Assembly: GCF_005930475.1 (NCBI RefSeq)
Contig: NZ_SJEW01000012.1
Coordinates: forward strand, 1 to 64,000
Source of the DNA: Modestobacter altitudinis
GTDB lineage: Bacteria > Actinomycetota > Actinomycetes > Mycobacteriales > Geodermatophilaceae
DNA length: 64,000 bases
Direction of reading: 5' to 3'
Part shown: one piece after another, positions 33,863 through 41,454 of the stretch
How the letters are laid out: each line of letters begins with the position of its first letter
How positions within the stretch are numbered: position 1 is the first letter of the stretch
Translations under genes and position numbers: made by a program
The notes under the pieces: generated by a model
What the model was told of the DNA's origin: nothing
What the model saw: only the letters and a program-made list of their open reading frames with translations
Database searches by the model: none

Positions 33863-34159
33863 TCAGACGGCGGGGGAGGCGAAGCCGATCTCCATGGACG
33901 CGATGCCGGCCGGGAAGGTCTCGAACACCTGCGCCCGCTCGGGGCTGCTCAGGTAGGTCTCCTCGGCGGCCCGGAACGCCGCCTCGTCGCCGTCGTGCGC
34001 GACGGCCCAGGTGAAGGTCTGGTGCTCGTGCTCGGCCAGCGCGAACAGCACCCGGAAGCCGTACTGCTGACGGGTCGGGAGCAGGGTCGGGAACCAGGCC
34101 AGGAAGTCGGCCATCCGGCCGGGCTCCAGGACGTAGCGGCGCAGCTGCACGGTCTCCAT
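33863..34159 (-). CDS. NIPSNAP-family protein
   Basis: A 98-residue ferredoxin-like alpha-beta protein. METVQLRRYVLEPGRMADFL and the later WAVAHDGDEAAFRAAEETYL fit bacterial NIPSNAP domains, whose biochemical role is not well known. ATG 34159 follows the start of typical homologues. It is separated from the VOC gene by the hairpin at 34176-34215. Confidence 0.8.
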   Translation of the reverse strand: METVQLRRYVLEPGRMADFLAWFPTLLPTRQQYGFRVLFALAEHEHQTFTWAVAHDGDEAAFRAAEETYLSSPERAQVFETFPAGIASMEIGFASPAV

Positions 34160-34175
34160 GCCGCCATTGTGCTGA

Positions 34176-34215
34176 TGGAGTGCCACGGACGCGTTCTCCG
34201 CGCCGTGGCACTCCA
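34176..34215. terminator. GGAGTGCCA-type hairpin, copy 2
   Basis: TGGAGTGCCACGG (34176-34188) pairs perfectly with CCGTGGCACTCCA (34203-34215). An inner CGCG/CGCG pair follows a bulged A, exactly the plan of the hairpin at 21123-21160. It lies after the VOC gene and before the NIPSNAP gene on the minus strand. Confidence 0.65.
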
Positions 34216-34228
34216 CCGAGCGGTCAGG

Positions 34229-34579
34229 TCAAGACGGCGGCGCGTAGAACTGCAGGTCGTTGCCCTCGGAGTCCTTGAACGGCGCGATCCGGCCCCACGG
34301 GTGGTCGCTGATCCCGCCGGAGAACTCCACGCCCTTGCCCTTCAGCTCCTCCACCTCGGCCTCGATGTCGCCGTCGGGCTGGAAGGTGATGACGGCCCCG
34401 CCGTGCGAGTGGCCGGTGCCCTCGCGGGCGTTGAGCCCGATCATCAGGCCGTTGGCGTCGAACTCGCTCCAGTCCTCGGTGGTCTTCTGCTCGCTCAGGC
34501 CCAGGGTGTCCCGGTAGAACGCCCGCGCCCGGTCCATGTCGTCGACCGGGACCCACACACTCGCCACACCACTCGCCAC
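34229..34579 (-). CDS. VOC (glyoxalase-like) family protein
   Basis: A 116-residue protein with the beta-alpha-beta-beta-beta plan of vicinal oxygen chelate proteins: VASVWVPVDDMDRARAFYRD, then FDANGLMIGLNAREG and a C-terminal FKDSEGNDLQFYAP where the last metal-ligand glutamate normally lies. GTG 34579 has GAGGAGC about 7 nt upstream. It diverges from metY. Substrate unknown; could be a dioxygenase, lyase or resistance-type binder. Confidence 0.82.
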   Translation of the reverse strand: MASGVASVWVPVDDMDRARAFYRDTLGLSEQKTTEDWSEFDANGLMIGLNAREGTGHSHGGAVITFQPDGDIEAEVEELKGKGVEFSGGISDHPWGRIAPFKDSEGNDLQFYAPPS

Positions 34580-34690
34580 GTCAAGCTCCTCGTCCGTCGT
34601 CGGTTGTGTACGACCGGGTGCCCACCTCCCCCCTCCGGCAACCACCCGCCGCAGGGGGCAGACTCGGCACGAGCCGACGAGAGGACGACG

Positions 34691-35983
34691 ATGGCCGACC
34701 GCACCTGGGGGTTCCGCACGCGTGCCCTGCACGCCGGCGGGGCGCCCGACCCCACCACCGGCGCTCGCGCCGTGCCGATCTACCAGACGACGTCGTTCGT
34801 GTTCGACTCCGCCGACGACGCGGCCAACCTCTTCGCGTTGCAGAAGTACGGCAACGTCTACAGCCGGATCGCCAACCCGACGGTCGCGGCCCTCGAGGAG
34901 CGGATCGCCTCGCTGGAGGGCGGGCTCGGCGCGGTGGCGACGTCGTCCGGGCAGGCCGCGGAGTTCCTCACCTTCGCCGCGCTCGCCGGGATGGGCGACC
35001 ACATCGTGGCCTCGGCGTCGTTGTACGGCGGCACGATCACCCAGCTCGACGTCACGCTGCGCCGGTTCGGGGTGGAGACGACGTTCGTGCGCGGCAACGA
35101 CCCGGCCGACTACGCCGCGGCCATCACCGACCGCACCAAGTGCGTCTTCGCCGAGGTGGTGGGCAACCCGGGCAGCGACGTCGCCGACGTCCGCGGCCTC
35201 GCCGACGTGGCGCACGCCGCCGGCGTCCCGCTGGTGGTCGACGCGACCACGGCCACGCCGTACCTCTGCCGGCCGATCGAGCACGGCGCCGACATCGTCA
35301 TCCACTCCGCGACCAAGTTCCTCGGCGGCCACGGGACGACGCTCGGCGGGCTGGTCGTGGACGCCGGCACCTTCGACTGGGGCAACGGCCGGTTCCCCGC
35401 GATGACCGAGCCGAGCGACAGCTACGGCGGCATCCGCTGGTGGGACAACTTCGGCGAGTACGGCTTCCTCACCAAGCTGCGCAGCGAGCAGCTGCGCGAC
35501 GTGGGCGCCACCCTCGCCCCGCACAGCGCCTTCCTGCTGCTGCTGGGCATCGAGACGCTGCCGCAGCGGATGCGCGAGCACGTCGCCAACGCCCAGCGGG
35601 TCGCCGAGTGGCTGGACGCCGACGAGCGGGTGGCCTGGGTGCGGTACTCGGGGCTGCCCGGGCACCCCGACCACGCCCTCGCCCAGCGGTACCTGCCCGA
35701 GGGGCCCGGAGCGGTGTTCAGCTTCGGCGTCGTCGGCGGCCGGGACGCCGGGCGCCGGTTCATCGAGTCCGTCGAGCTGTGCAGCCACCTGGCCAACATT
35801 GGCGACGCCCGCACGCTGGTCATCCACCCCGGGTCGACCACGCACGGCCAGCTGTCGGTCGAGCAGCTGGAGACCGGCGGGGTGTCGCCGGACCTGATCC
35901 GTATCTCGGTCGGGCTGGAGGACGTCGAGGACGTGCTGTGGGACCTCGACCAGGCGCTGGCCGCGGCGGTGAAGGATGTCTGA
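34691..35983 (+). CDS. metY: O-acetylhomoserine sulfhydrylase (MetY-like)
   Basis: A 430-residue PLP enzyme of the Cys/Met metabolism family. [20 protein letters not shown] opens it; [20 protein letters not shown], then SSGQAA and SASLYGGT follow. The PLP lysine is in [34 protein letters not shown] and [11 protein letters not shown] are typical of MetY. It makes homocysteine from O-acetylhomoserine and sulfide. GAGAGGA precedes ATG 34691. It overlaps a CoA-binding protein gene by 8 bases, a pairing often seen for metY. Confidence 0.92.
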   Translation: MADRTWGFRTRALHAGGAPDPTTGARAVPIYQTTSFVFDSADDAANLFALQKYGNVYSRIANPTVAALEERIASLEGGLGAVATSSGQAAEFLTFAALAGMGDHIVASASLYGGTITQLDVTLRRFGVETTFVRGNDPADYAAAITDRTKCVFAEVVGNPGSDVADVRGLADVAHAAGVPLVVDATTATPYLCRPIEHGADIVIHSATKFLGGHGTTLGGLVVDAGTFDWGNGRFPAMTEPSDSYGGIRWWDNFGEYGFLTKLRSEQLRDVGATLAPHSAFLLLLGIETLPQRMREHVANAQRVAEWLDADERVAWVRYSGLPGHPDHALAQRYLPEGPGAVFSFGVVGGRDAGRRFIESVELCSHLANIGDARTLVIHPGSTTHGQLSVEQLETGGVSPDLIRISVGLEDVEDVLWDLDQALAAAVKDV

Positions 35984-36476
35984 CGTGCGCACCTGGGAGG
36001 GCCCCAGCGCCCGCGAGCGGCAGGCGATCCTGGCCCGGACGACGACGGTGGCGATCGTCGGCGCCTCGGACAACCCGTCGCGGGCCAGCTACTTCGTCGC
36101 CACCTACCTGCTGTCGACGGCGCCGTACGAGATCTGGTTCGTCAACCCGCGGGCGAAGGAGATCCTCGGCCGACCGGTCTACCCGTCGCTGGCCGACGTC
36201 CCCGGCACCCCCGACGTCGTCGACGTCTTCCGCAAGCCCAGCGACCTGCCCGAGGTGCTGGACGAGACCCTCGCGGCCGGGGCCCGCACGCTGTGGCTCC
36301 AGCTCGGGCTGTGGGACGACGACGTCGCCGCCCGCGCGGAGGACGCCGGGCTCGAGGTGGTCATGGACCGCTGCCTGAAGATCGAGCACGCCCGGTTCGC
36401 CGGCGGACTGCACTGGGCCGGGTTCGACACCGGGGTGATCAGCTCACGCCGCAGCCGCGGCCTGCCCACCGCCTGA
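35976..36476 (+). CDS. CoA-binding (YccU-like) protein
   Basis: A 166-residue Rossmann-fold CoA-binding protein: TTVAIVGASDNPSRASYFVA, then WFVNPRAKEILGRPVYPSLA and ETLAAGARTLWLQLGLWDDD, ending with the CLKIEHARF region conserved in YccU-type proteins. ATG 35976 overlaps the metY stop by 8 bases. Function is probably CoA disulfide or acyl-CoA binding linked to sulfur metabolism, not proven. Confidence 0.85.
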   Translation: MSDVRTWEGPSARERQAILARTTTVAIVGASDNPSRASYFVATYLLSTAPYEIWFVNPRAKEILGRPVYPSLADVPGTPDVVDVFRKPSDLPEVLDETLAAGARTLWLQLGLWDDDVAARAEDAGLEVVMDRCLKIEHARFAGGLHWAGFDTGVISSRRSRGLPTA

Positions 36477-36940
36477 TGCTGCACCGCTCGCCGACGGACG
36501 GCTGGACGACCTGCGCGCTGGGTCACCGGCACTGGGGGCTGGCCGGCGCCGCGGGCCTGCTGCTGCACCGGGTCGGTGCGTCCGGCGTCGAGGTGCTGCT
36601 GCAGCTGCGGGTCGGCTGGTCGCACCACGGCGGCACCTGGGGCACGCCGGGTGGCGCGCTGCACCCCGCCGAGTCCGCCGTCGACGGCGCGCTGCGGGAG
36701 GCGGGGGAGGAGCTCGGCCTGCGCCGCGCCGACGTCGTCCTGGGGACCGAGTCCGTCGACGACCACGGCGGCTGGAGCTACACGACCGTGCTCGCCACCC
36801 CGGCCGGCGACCTGGAGCCGGGCGCCCTGGCGCTGAACGAGGAGAGCGTCGGGGTCGACTGGTGGCCGCTGGCCGCGCTGCCCGTGCTGCACCCGGGCTT
36901 CTCCGCCTCGCTGCCGACCCTCCGACCGCTGCTGTCCTGA
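36476..36940 (+). CDS. NUDIX hydrolase
   Basis: A 154-residue protein with a complete Nudix box: GGALHPAESAVDGALREAGE followed by ELGL, matching GX5EX7REUXEEXGU. It hydrolyses nucleoside diphosphate-linked compounds; substrate not predictable. Its ATG shares one base with the preceding stop, so it is the third gene of the metY operon. The 24-bp repeat array follows directly. Confidence 0.88.
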   Translation: MLHRSPTDGWTTCALGHRHWGLAGAAGLLLHRVGASGVEVLLQLRVGWSHHGGTWGTPGGALHPAESAVDGALREAGEELGLRRADVVLGTESVDDHGGWSYTTVLATPAGDLEPGALALNEESVGVDWWPLAALPVLHPGFSASLPTLRPLLS

Positions 36941-36954
36941 CGTCCCCTCCCGGA

Positions 36955-37066
36955 TTCGGCGCCGAACCCCGGCCCGGTTTCGGCGCCGAACCCCGGCCCG
37001 GTTTCGGCGCCCAACCCCGGCCCGGTTTCGGCGCCGAACCCTGACCCGGTTTCGGCGCCTGACCCC
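36955..37066. repeat. 24-bp tandem palindromic array, five units
   Basis: Five units of 24 bp, starting at 36955, 36979, 37003, 37027 and 37051. Each contains a version of the 12-bp perfect palindrome TTCGGCGCCGAA followed by CCCCGGCCCGG-like sequence; units 3 and 5 have one or more changes in the core. It lies between the convergent NUDIX and EEP genes. The same core and period occur at 48979-49040. Possible roles are a bidirectional terminator or protein-binding array. Confidence 0.85.
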
Positions 37067-37067
37067 G

Positions 37068-37862
37068 TCAGGGGGTGGTGACCGTCACGGTGGCCAGCCG
37101 GTGGTCACCGATCGCGAGCGGCCGGACCTCGGGGCGGGTGGCGTGCACCGTCGCCGGACCCAGCACGTGGTCGAACTGCACCCGTGGCGCGGCCGCGGGG
37201 TAGGTCGGCTCGCTGACCAGCCGCTGCCCGCCGAAGACCCGCGCCGGCACGGGGCCGACGAGGTTGAGGTCGCCGGCCAGCAGCACCGGTCCGGGCAGGG
37301 TGCCGGCCCAGCGCCGCAGCCGGACCAGCTGCCGGAGCGCGGTGTGCGGGGCGAAGGACAGGTGCGTGGCGATCACGGTGCACCCGTCGAGCTCCGCGGC
37401 GATCGCCAGCCGCGGCTCGTCGGGGAACCACCACCAGCGGGTCTTCCCGGTCCGCGGGTCCGGCGCCTGCAGCGGCAGCCGGGCCCGGCCGGCGCCCAGC
37501 GCGAGCACCGACCAGTGCCGCACCGGCACGCGGCTGACCAGCGCGATCCCGTAGTGCGGGCCGGCGAGCGTCTCCCAGGACCCGCGCAGCACCGGCGGGT
37601 CGACCGGCGTCCAGCTGCGGAACGGGCTGGGGGTGCCGGCGACGGCCGCGGCGAAGCGCCACTCGGCCGCACCGAGCGCGGCGGCCACGGCGGCGGGCTG
37701 GTCGACACCGCCGGAGCGGGGCTGGCCGACGTCGACCTCCTGGACGGCGAGCACGTCGGCGTCGACGTCGGCGAGGGCGGCGGCCAGCGAGGCGGCGTCA
37801 CCGGAGCGGCCCACCCCGTCCCGGCCGGAAGCGAGGTTGAAGGTCCCGACCCGCAGTTCCAC
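37068..37862 (-). CDS. Endonuclease/exonuclease/phosphatase family protein
   Basis: A 264-residue metal-dependent phosphoesterase: RVGTFNLASGRDGVG has the first active-site asparagine, VLAVQEVDVGQ the magnesium glutamate, LLAGDLNLVGPVP the DxN pair and a final GDHRLATV the catalytic histidine. GTG 37862 starts the fold at once. It could act on DNA, sphingolipid or inositol phosphates. It is divergent from menB, with the large hairpin at 37887-37927 between them. Confidence 0.88.
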   Translation of the reverse strand: MELRVGTFNLASGRDGVGRSGDAASLAAALADVDADVLAVQEVDVGQPRSGGVDQPAAVAAALGAAEWRFAAAVAGTPSPFRSWTPVDPPVLRGSWETLAGPHYGIALVSRVPVRHWSVLALGAGRARLPLQAPDPRTGKTRWWWFPDEPRLAIAAELDGCTVIATHLSFAPHTALRQLVRLRRWAGTLPGPVLLAGDLNLVGPVPARVFGGQRLVSEPTYPAAAPRVQFDHVLGPATVHATRPEVRPLAIGDHRLATVTVTTP

Positions 37863-37886
37863 GCCGCCATCAGACCAGTCCGGCGA

Positions 37887-37927
37887 CGATCGTGCTCTGC
37901 TGCCCGGCAGGCAGCAGAGCACGATCG
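37887..37927. promoter_or_regulatory. 18-bp perfect inverted repeat in divergent gap
   Basis: Eighteen bases at 37887-37904 pair perfectly with 37910-37927 across a 5-nt loop. It is in the 115-bp gap between the divergent EEP and menB genes, so it would be transcribed in the leader of one or both, or act as an operator. It is far longer and more exact than a usual operator half-site. Confidence 0.6.
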
Positions 37928-37977
37928 ACCCGGGAGCGGGTCGGCGGGAGGCGACCGCGGCGGCTAGGTTTCGGGCC

Positions 37978-38868
37978 GTGAGCGCACGCGCGGACGTCTC
38001 GGAGATCTTCGACGCATCGGTGTGGGAGCCCGTCCCCGGCCTCGAGGGGCTCACCGACATCACCTACCACCGCGCCGTGGACGCCGGGGTCGTGCGGATC
38101 GCCCTGGACCGGCCCGAGGTGCGCAACGCCTTCCGGCCGCAGACGGTCGACCAGCTGCTGGCCGTGTTCGAGCACGCCCGGCTGAGCACCGACGTCGGCT
38201 GCGTGCTGCTCACCGGCAACGGCCCGAGCGAGTCCGACGGCGGCTGGGCGTTCTGCTCCGGCGGCGACCAGCGGGTGCGGGGGAGGTACGGCTACGAGGC
38301 CGGTGACGGCGCGAACGGCAGGCTGCACATCCTGGAGGTGCAGCGGCTGATCCGGTTCATGCCGAAGGTCGTCGTCTGCGTCGTCCCCGGCTGGGCGGCC
38401 GGGGGCGGGCACAGCCTGCACGTCGTCGCCGACCTCACCCTGGCCAGCGCTGAGCACGCCCGGTTCAAGCAGACCGACGCCGACGTCGGCAGCTTCGACG
38501 GCGGCTTCGGCTCGGCCTACCTCGCCCGCCAGGTCGGCCAGAAGTTCGCCCGCGAGATCTTCTTCCTCGGCGAGGAGTACTCCGCCGAGGACGCGCACCG
38601 GATGGGCATGGTGAACCGGGTCGTGCCGCACGCCGAGCTGGAGGCGACCGCGTTGGACTGGGGTCGGCGGATCGTGGCCAAGAGCCCGACCGCGCAGCGG
38701 ATGCTCAAGTACTCGTTCAACCTGATCGACGACGGTCTGGTCGGCCAGCAGCTCTTCGCGGGGGAGACGACCCGGCTGGCCTACATGGCCGAGGAGGCCG
38801 TCGAGGGGCGCGACTCGTTCCTGGAGAAGCGTCCCGCCGACTTCTCCCGCTTTCCCTGGCACACGTAG
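37978..38868 (+). CDS. menB: 1,4-dihydroxy-2-naphthoyl-CoA synthase
   Basis: A 296-residue crotonase-fold enzyme. GGWAFCSGGDQRVRGRYGY, then VPGWAAGGGHSLHVVADLTL and ASAEHARFKQTDADVGSFDG are diagnostic for MenB, which closes the naphthoquinone ring from succinylbenzoyl-CoA. FPWHT at the C-terminus is typical. GTG 37978 fits homologue length. No other men genes are in the window. A terminator-like hairpin follows its stop. Confidence 0.92.
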   Translation: MSARADVSEIFDASVWEPVPGLEGLTDITYHRAVDAGVVRIALDRPEVRNAFRPQTVDQLLAVFEHARLSTDVGCVLLTGNGPSESDGGWAFCSGGDQRVRGRYGYEAGDGANGRLHILEVQRLIRFMPKVVVCVVPGWAAGGGHSLHVVADLTLASAEHARFKQTDADVGSFDGGFGSAYLARQVGQKFAREIFFLGEEYSAEDAHRMGMVNRVVPHAELEATALDWGRRIVAKSPTAQRMLKYSFNLIDDGLVGQQLFAGETTRLAYMAEEAVEGRDSFLEKRPADFSRFPWHT

Positions 38869-38873
38869 GGGAA

Positions 38874-38928
38874 GGACCCCCTCGCCCCCCACTGCTCGCG
38901 GGCTCGCAGCGGGCCCTGCGAGGGGGCC
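38874..38928 (+). terminator. GC hairpin, GGACCCC family, copy 2
   Basis: CCCCCTCGC (38877-38885) pairs with GCGAGGGGG (38918-38926), extended by GG/CC around a bulged A. It starts 5 bp after the menB stop. A related hairpin follows the MarR stop at 25454-25499. No U-run, as is usual for high-GC actinobacteria. Confidence 0.65.
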
Positions 38929-38973
38929 GTTCCAGGAGCGTCCAGGAGCCTGCACTCACGAGAGGAGACACAG

Positions 38974-39306
38974 ATGATCGTCGAGGTGATGGGTGGCACC
39001 GACGAGGTGCCGGAGGTGCGGGTCGTGGACGTGGACGAGCTGACCAGGCTGCACCTGGCCGTCGGGGCGGTGACCGACGACGAGGCGGACCAGGCGCTGC
39101 GGACCGCCGGGCTCGGCCGGCTGGTCGACGGGGACACCGGCGTGCTCGACGTCGCCGCCCTGCGCGCTGCGGCGGAGCCGCAGGCGACCGCCGCCGACTG
39201 GGGCGCGCAGTTCGACCGGATGGTCGCCGCCGCCGCCGACAAGGGGTGGACGGCGGACGACGGGGCCGGTCTGCAGGTGCACGTTGAGCCCGCGGCATCT
39301 GCCTGA
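38974..39306 (+). CDS. Conserved hypothetical protein
   Basis: A 110-residue acidic protein: VRVVDVDELTRLHLAVGAVT, then ALRTAGLGRLVDGDTGVLDV. No family I can name, but composition and a good GAGAGGAGA site before ATG 38974 support a real gene. Similar short acidic proteins occur in many actinobacteria. Function unknown. It follows menB on the same strand but is separated from it by the hairpin at 38874-38928. Confidence 0.65.
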   Translation: MIVEVMGGTDEVPEVRVVDVDELTRLHLAVGAVTDDEADQALRTAGLGRLVDGDTGVLDVAALRAAAEPQATAADWGAQFDRMVAAAADKGWTADDGAGLQVHVEPAASA

Positions 39307-39408
39307 TCTGTTCCGAAACGCCGATGAAACGGTACCGGCGAGCTGTGAAAGCGATGTGGATGCGCGCCCTTGTTGTGGTCGCTCCACTTTCTAGGGAACG
39401 ATTGCACG

Positions 39409-40035
39409 GTGACCACCACGGACGTGCCGCAGCGAACCTCCGGTGCCCGCCCCCCGGGTCGGCCGCTGTCCACCGAGCTGTCCGGGCAGCTGGTCGCTGT
39501 CGCGATGGACATCCTGGCCGACGAGGGCTGGGGTCGGCTCAACAGCGACCGGGTCGCTGCGCGCGCCCGGGCGGGCAAGGCCGGCATCTACCGCCGCTGG
39601 CCCACGATGGCCGCGCTCGCCCGGCACGCCCTGAGCACGACGACCCTGGTCGCCGTCCCGGAGGACGCCGGGTCGCTGCGTGCGGACCTGTGCGCGCTGC
39701 TCGGGCCCTGGACCCAGCCGCTCAACCGCGAGGAGCGGGCCGCCGCCAGCCTCGTGGGTGCCGCCCGGCACGACGAGGAGCTGCGCGCCGGGCTCGACGA
39801 GGCCCTGGTGCACCCGCTGGCCGCCGGGGTGCGCGAGCTCGCCGACCGGGAGGCCACCCGCGGGCGGGAGCTCCCCGACGAGCGGATCGCCCTGCTGGGG
39901 CAGGTGCTGCAGGCGCTGTGGTGGCAGCGCTACACCAGTTTCGGTGCCGCGCCGATGACCGCAGCCCAGGTCGAGCACCTGGTCGAGGACGTCCTGCTGC
40001 CGATCACCGACCCGGCCGCCGCTCCCGGACGCTGA
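39409..40035 (+). CDS. TetR-family regulator
   Basis: A 208-residue protein. Residues about 18-62 form the DNA-binding domain (LVAVAMDILADEGWGRLNSD, then ARAGKAGIYRRWPTMAAL); the second half resembles the TetR C-terminal domain type that includes WPTM-bearing members. GTG 39409 is the first start fitting the fold. It converges with another TetR gene with one base between stops. No target gene is obvious. Confidence 0.88.
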   Translation: MTTTDVPQRTSGARPPGRPLSTELSGQLVAVAMDILADEGWGRLNSDRVAARARAGKAGIYRRWPTMAALARHALSTTTLVAVPEDAGSLRADLCALLGPWTQPLNREERAAASLVGAARHDEELRAGLDEALVHPLAAGVRELADREATRGRELPDERIALLGQVLQALWWQRYTSFGAAPMTAAQVEHLVEDVLLPITDPAAAPGR

Positions 40036-40036
40036 G

Positions 40037-40726
40037 TCAGCCGGCCGGGTCGAGCAGCCGACCGGCCAGCGCGCGCGCACAGCGCTCGACCTCGGTCAGC
40101 GTGTCCGCCGTCGCCTCCCGGGCGGCGGACGGGCGGCGACCGTCCGGCTCGGACGTCAGCACGAGCCGGCGGTTCTCCAGGACCAGCGCGCGGCCGGCGA
40201 CGAGGAACAGGTCGGCGACGAGCCGGCTGAGCACGCGCGCCGTGGCCGGGTCGGTGGCCGGCGCCGCTGACCACTCGCCGTGCGCGATCGCCGTGGTGAG
40301 CGCCGCGGTGACCCGCTCGCCGGTCTGCTCGACCAGGGTCCGCTCGCGGGTCCGCAGTGACGTCGAGGCCTCCAGCGCCTCGACGTAGCCGCGGTTCTCC
40401 GGCCGCGACTCCCGCTCCAGCACGTTGACGAGGTCGCTCTCCAGGTAGGCCCGCAGGGCCGACACCGGGTCGGCGCCCGCAGCGCGCCCGGTGACGGCCG
40501 CGGCCGACAGCTCGACCCACGGGGTGCGCTCGTCGAAGAAGAGCGCCTCCTTGGTCTCGAAGTGGTTGAACACCGTCTGGACGGCGACGTCCGCGGCAGC
40601 GGCGACATCGGCGATGGTGACCGCGTCGAACCCGCGCTCGGCGAACAGCCGCTGCGCCGTCTCGCGCACGGCTGCCCGGGTCTGCGCCTTGCGGCGCTCC
40701 CGGCGGCCGCCGATGTCCGCAGTCAC
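40037..40726 (-). CDS. TetR-family regulator
   Basis: A 229-residue protein with basic lead RRERRKAQTRAAVRETAQRL, then ERGFDAVTIADVAAAADVAV and FNHFETKEALFF. GTG 40726 preferred over the frame's first codon at 40792, since the added residues are atypical. Downstream of the DUF5946-like gene on the same strand (31 bp gap), so possibly co-transcribed. Confidence 0.88.
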   Translation of the reverse strand: MTADIGGRRERRKAQTRAAVRETAQRLFAERGFDAVTIADVAAAADVAVQTVFNHFETKEALFFDERTPWVELSAAAVTGRAAGADPVSALRAYLESDLVNVLERESRPENRGYVEALEASTSLRTRERTLVEQTGERVTAALTTAIAHGEWSAAPATDPATARVLSRLVADLFLVAGRALVLENRRLVLTSEPDGRRPSAAREATADTLTEVERCARALAGRLLDPAG

Positions 40727-40757
40727 GCCGCACAATCTAGATGAAACCGTCCGTAAC

Positions 40758-41318
40758 TCATCGCGCTGCGTCCGGGCTGGGCAGTGCGGCATCCGCCGCA
40801 GCCCGGACGGCGGGGTGCGCCGCTCCCCAGTCGGTCCACACCGCGTCGGCCCAGGAACGGACCAGCGCGGGCAGGTCCACGACGTCGAGGTCGGCGGCCA
40901 GGTCGGCCACCGTCGTCGTCCAGCGGACCGGCCGGAACGGCAGCCGGGGTGCGGCGTCGTCCACCCGTCCGGCCAGCTCAGCGGCCCGCAGCGGGTCGGT
41001 GCCGCGCTCCAGCCACAGGCACAGCCGCACCGCGGCCGCGGCCGGTTCGCCGTCCACCGGGTGCTGGGCGGCGTACCCGTCAGTGGCCAGCTGCAGCAGG
41101 GCCGCGGTCGGCACGTCCTGCGCCGCGTCCTCCTGGAGCCCGCGGACGGTCACCTCGAACAGGCCCGCGCAGCTCGCCGAGGCACCGGGGGAACGGTTCC
41201 CCAGCCCGGGGACGGCGGCGGTCACCGCACCACACCCCGGACAGACCTCGGTCTCCGGCCACCCCGAGCCGGCGGGGTCGGCGGTCGCGGTGTCGGCACG
41301 GGTGTCGGCGTCGCTCAC
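40758..41318 (-). CDS. DUF5946-like zinc-ribbon protein
   Basis: A 186-residue protein. VCPGCGAVTAAVPG is a CxxC knuckle near residue 26, with only one further cysteine pair-like residue (SCAGLF, LCLWL). LATDGYAAQHPVDGEPAAAA matches the family region that follows. Function unknown. GTG 41318. It lies divergent from the alcohol dehydrogenase gene at 41455. Confidence 0.75.
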   Translation of the reverse strand: MSDADTRADTATADPAGSGWPETEVCPGCGAVTAAVPGLGNRSPGASASCAGLFEVTVRGLQEDAAQDVPTAALLQLATDGYAAQHPVDGEPAAAAVRLCLWLERGTDPLRAAELAGRVDDAAPRLPFRPVRWTTTVADLAADLDVVDLPALVRSWADAVWTDWGAAHPAVRAAADAALPSPDAAR

Positions 41319-41454
41319 GGTGGTCGATCGTGCCGCACCCGGCCGTCCGGTGCGCCGCGGCCGCCGTCAGGGCGGGGTCTGGCACCGGGTGTCAGGTGGG
41401 CGGGCGCAGCGCCTAGCGTGGTCCGGGTCACCCCTGCGGACCCGGAGACGATCG

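Noticed and set aside
34580-36073. N-terminal 498 codons of a 614-codon minus-strand frame over metY
   Set aside because: Only the last 116 codons (VOC protein) have family character and a ribosome binding site; the rest is antisense to metY.
36955-37066. CRISPR array
   Set aside because: The 24-bp units are contiguous with no variable spacers and the core is palindromic; no cas genes are nearby.
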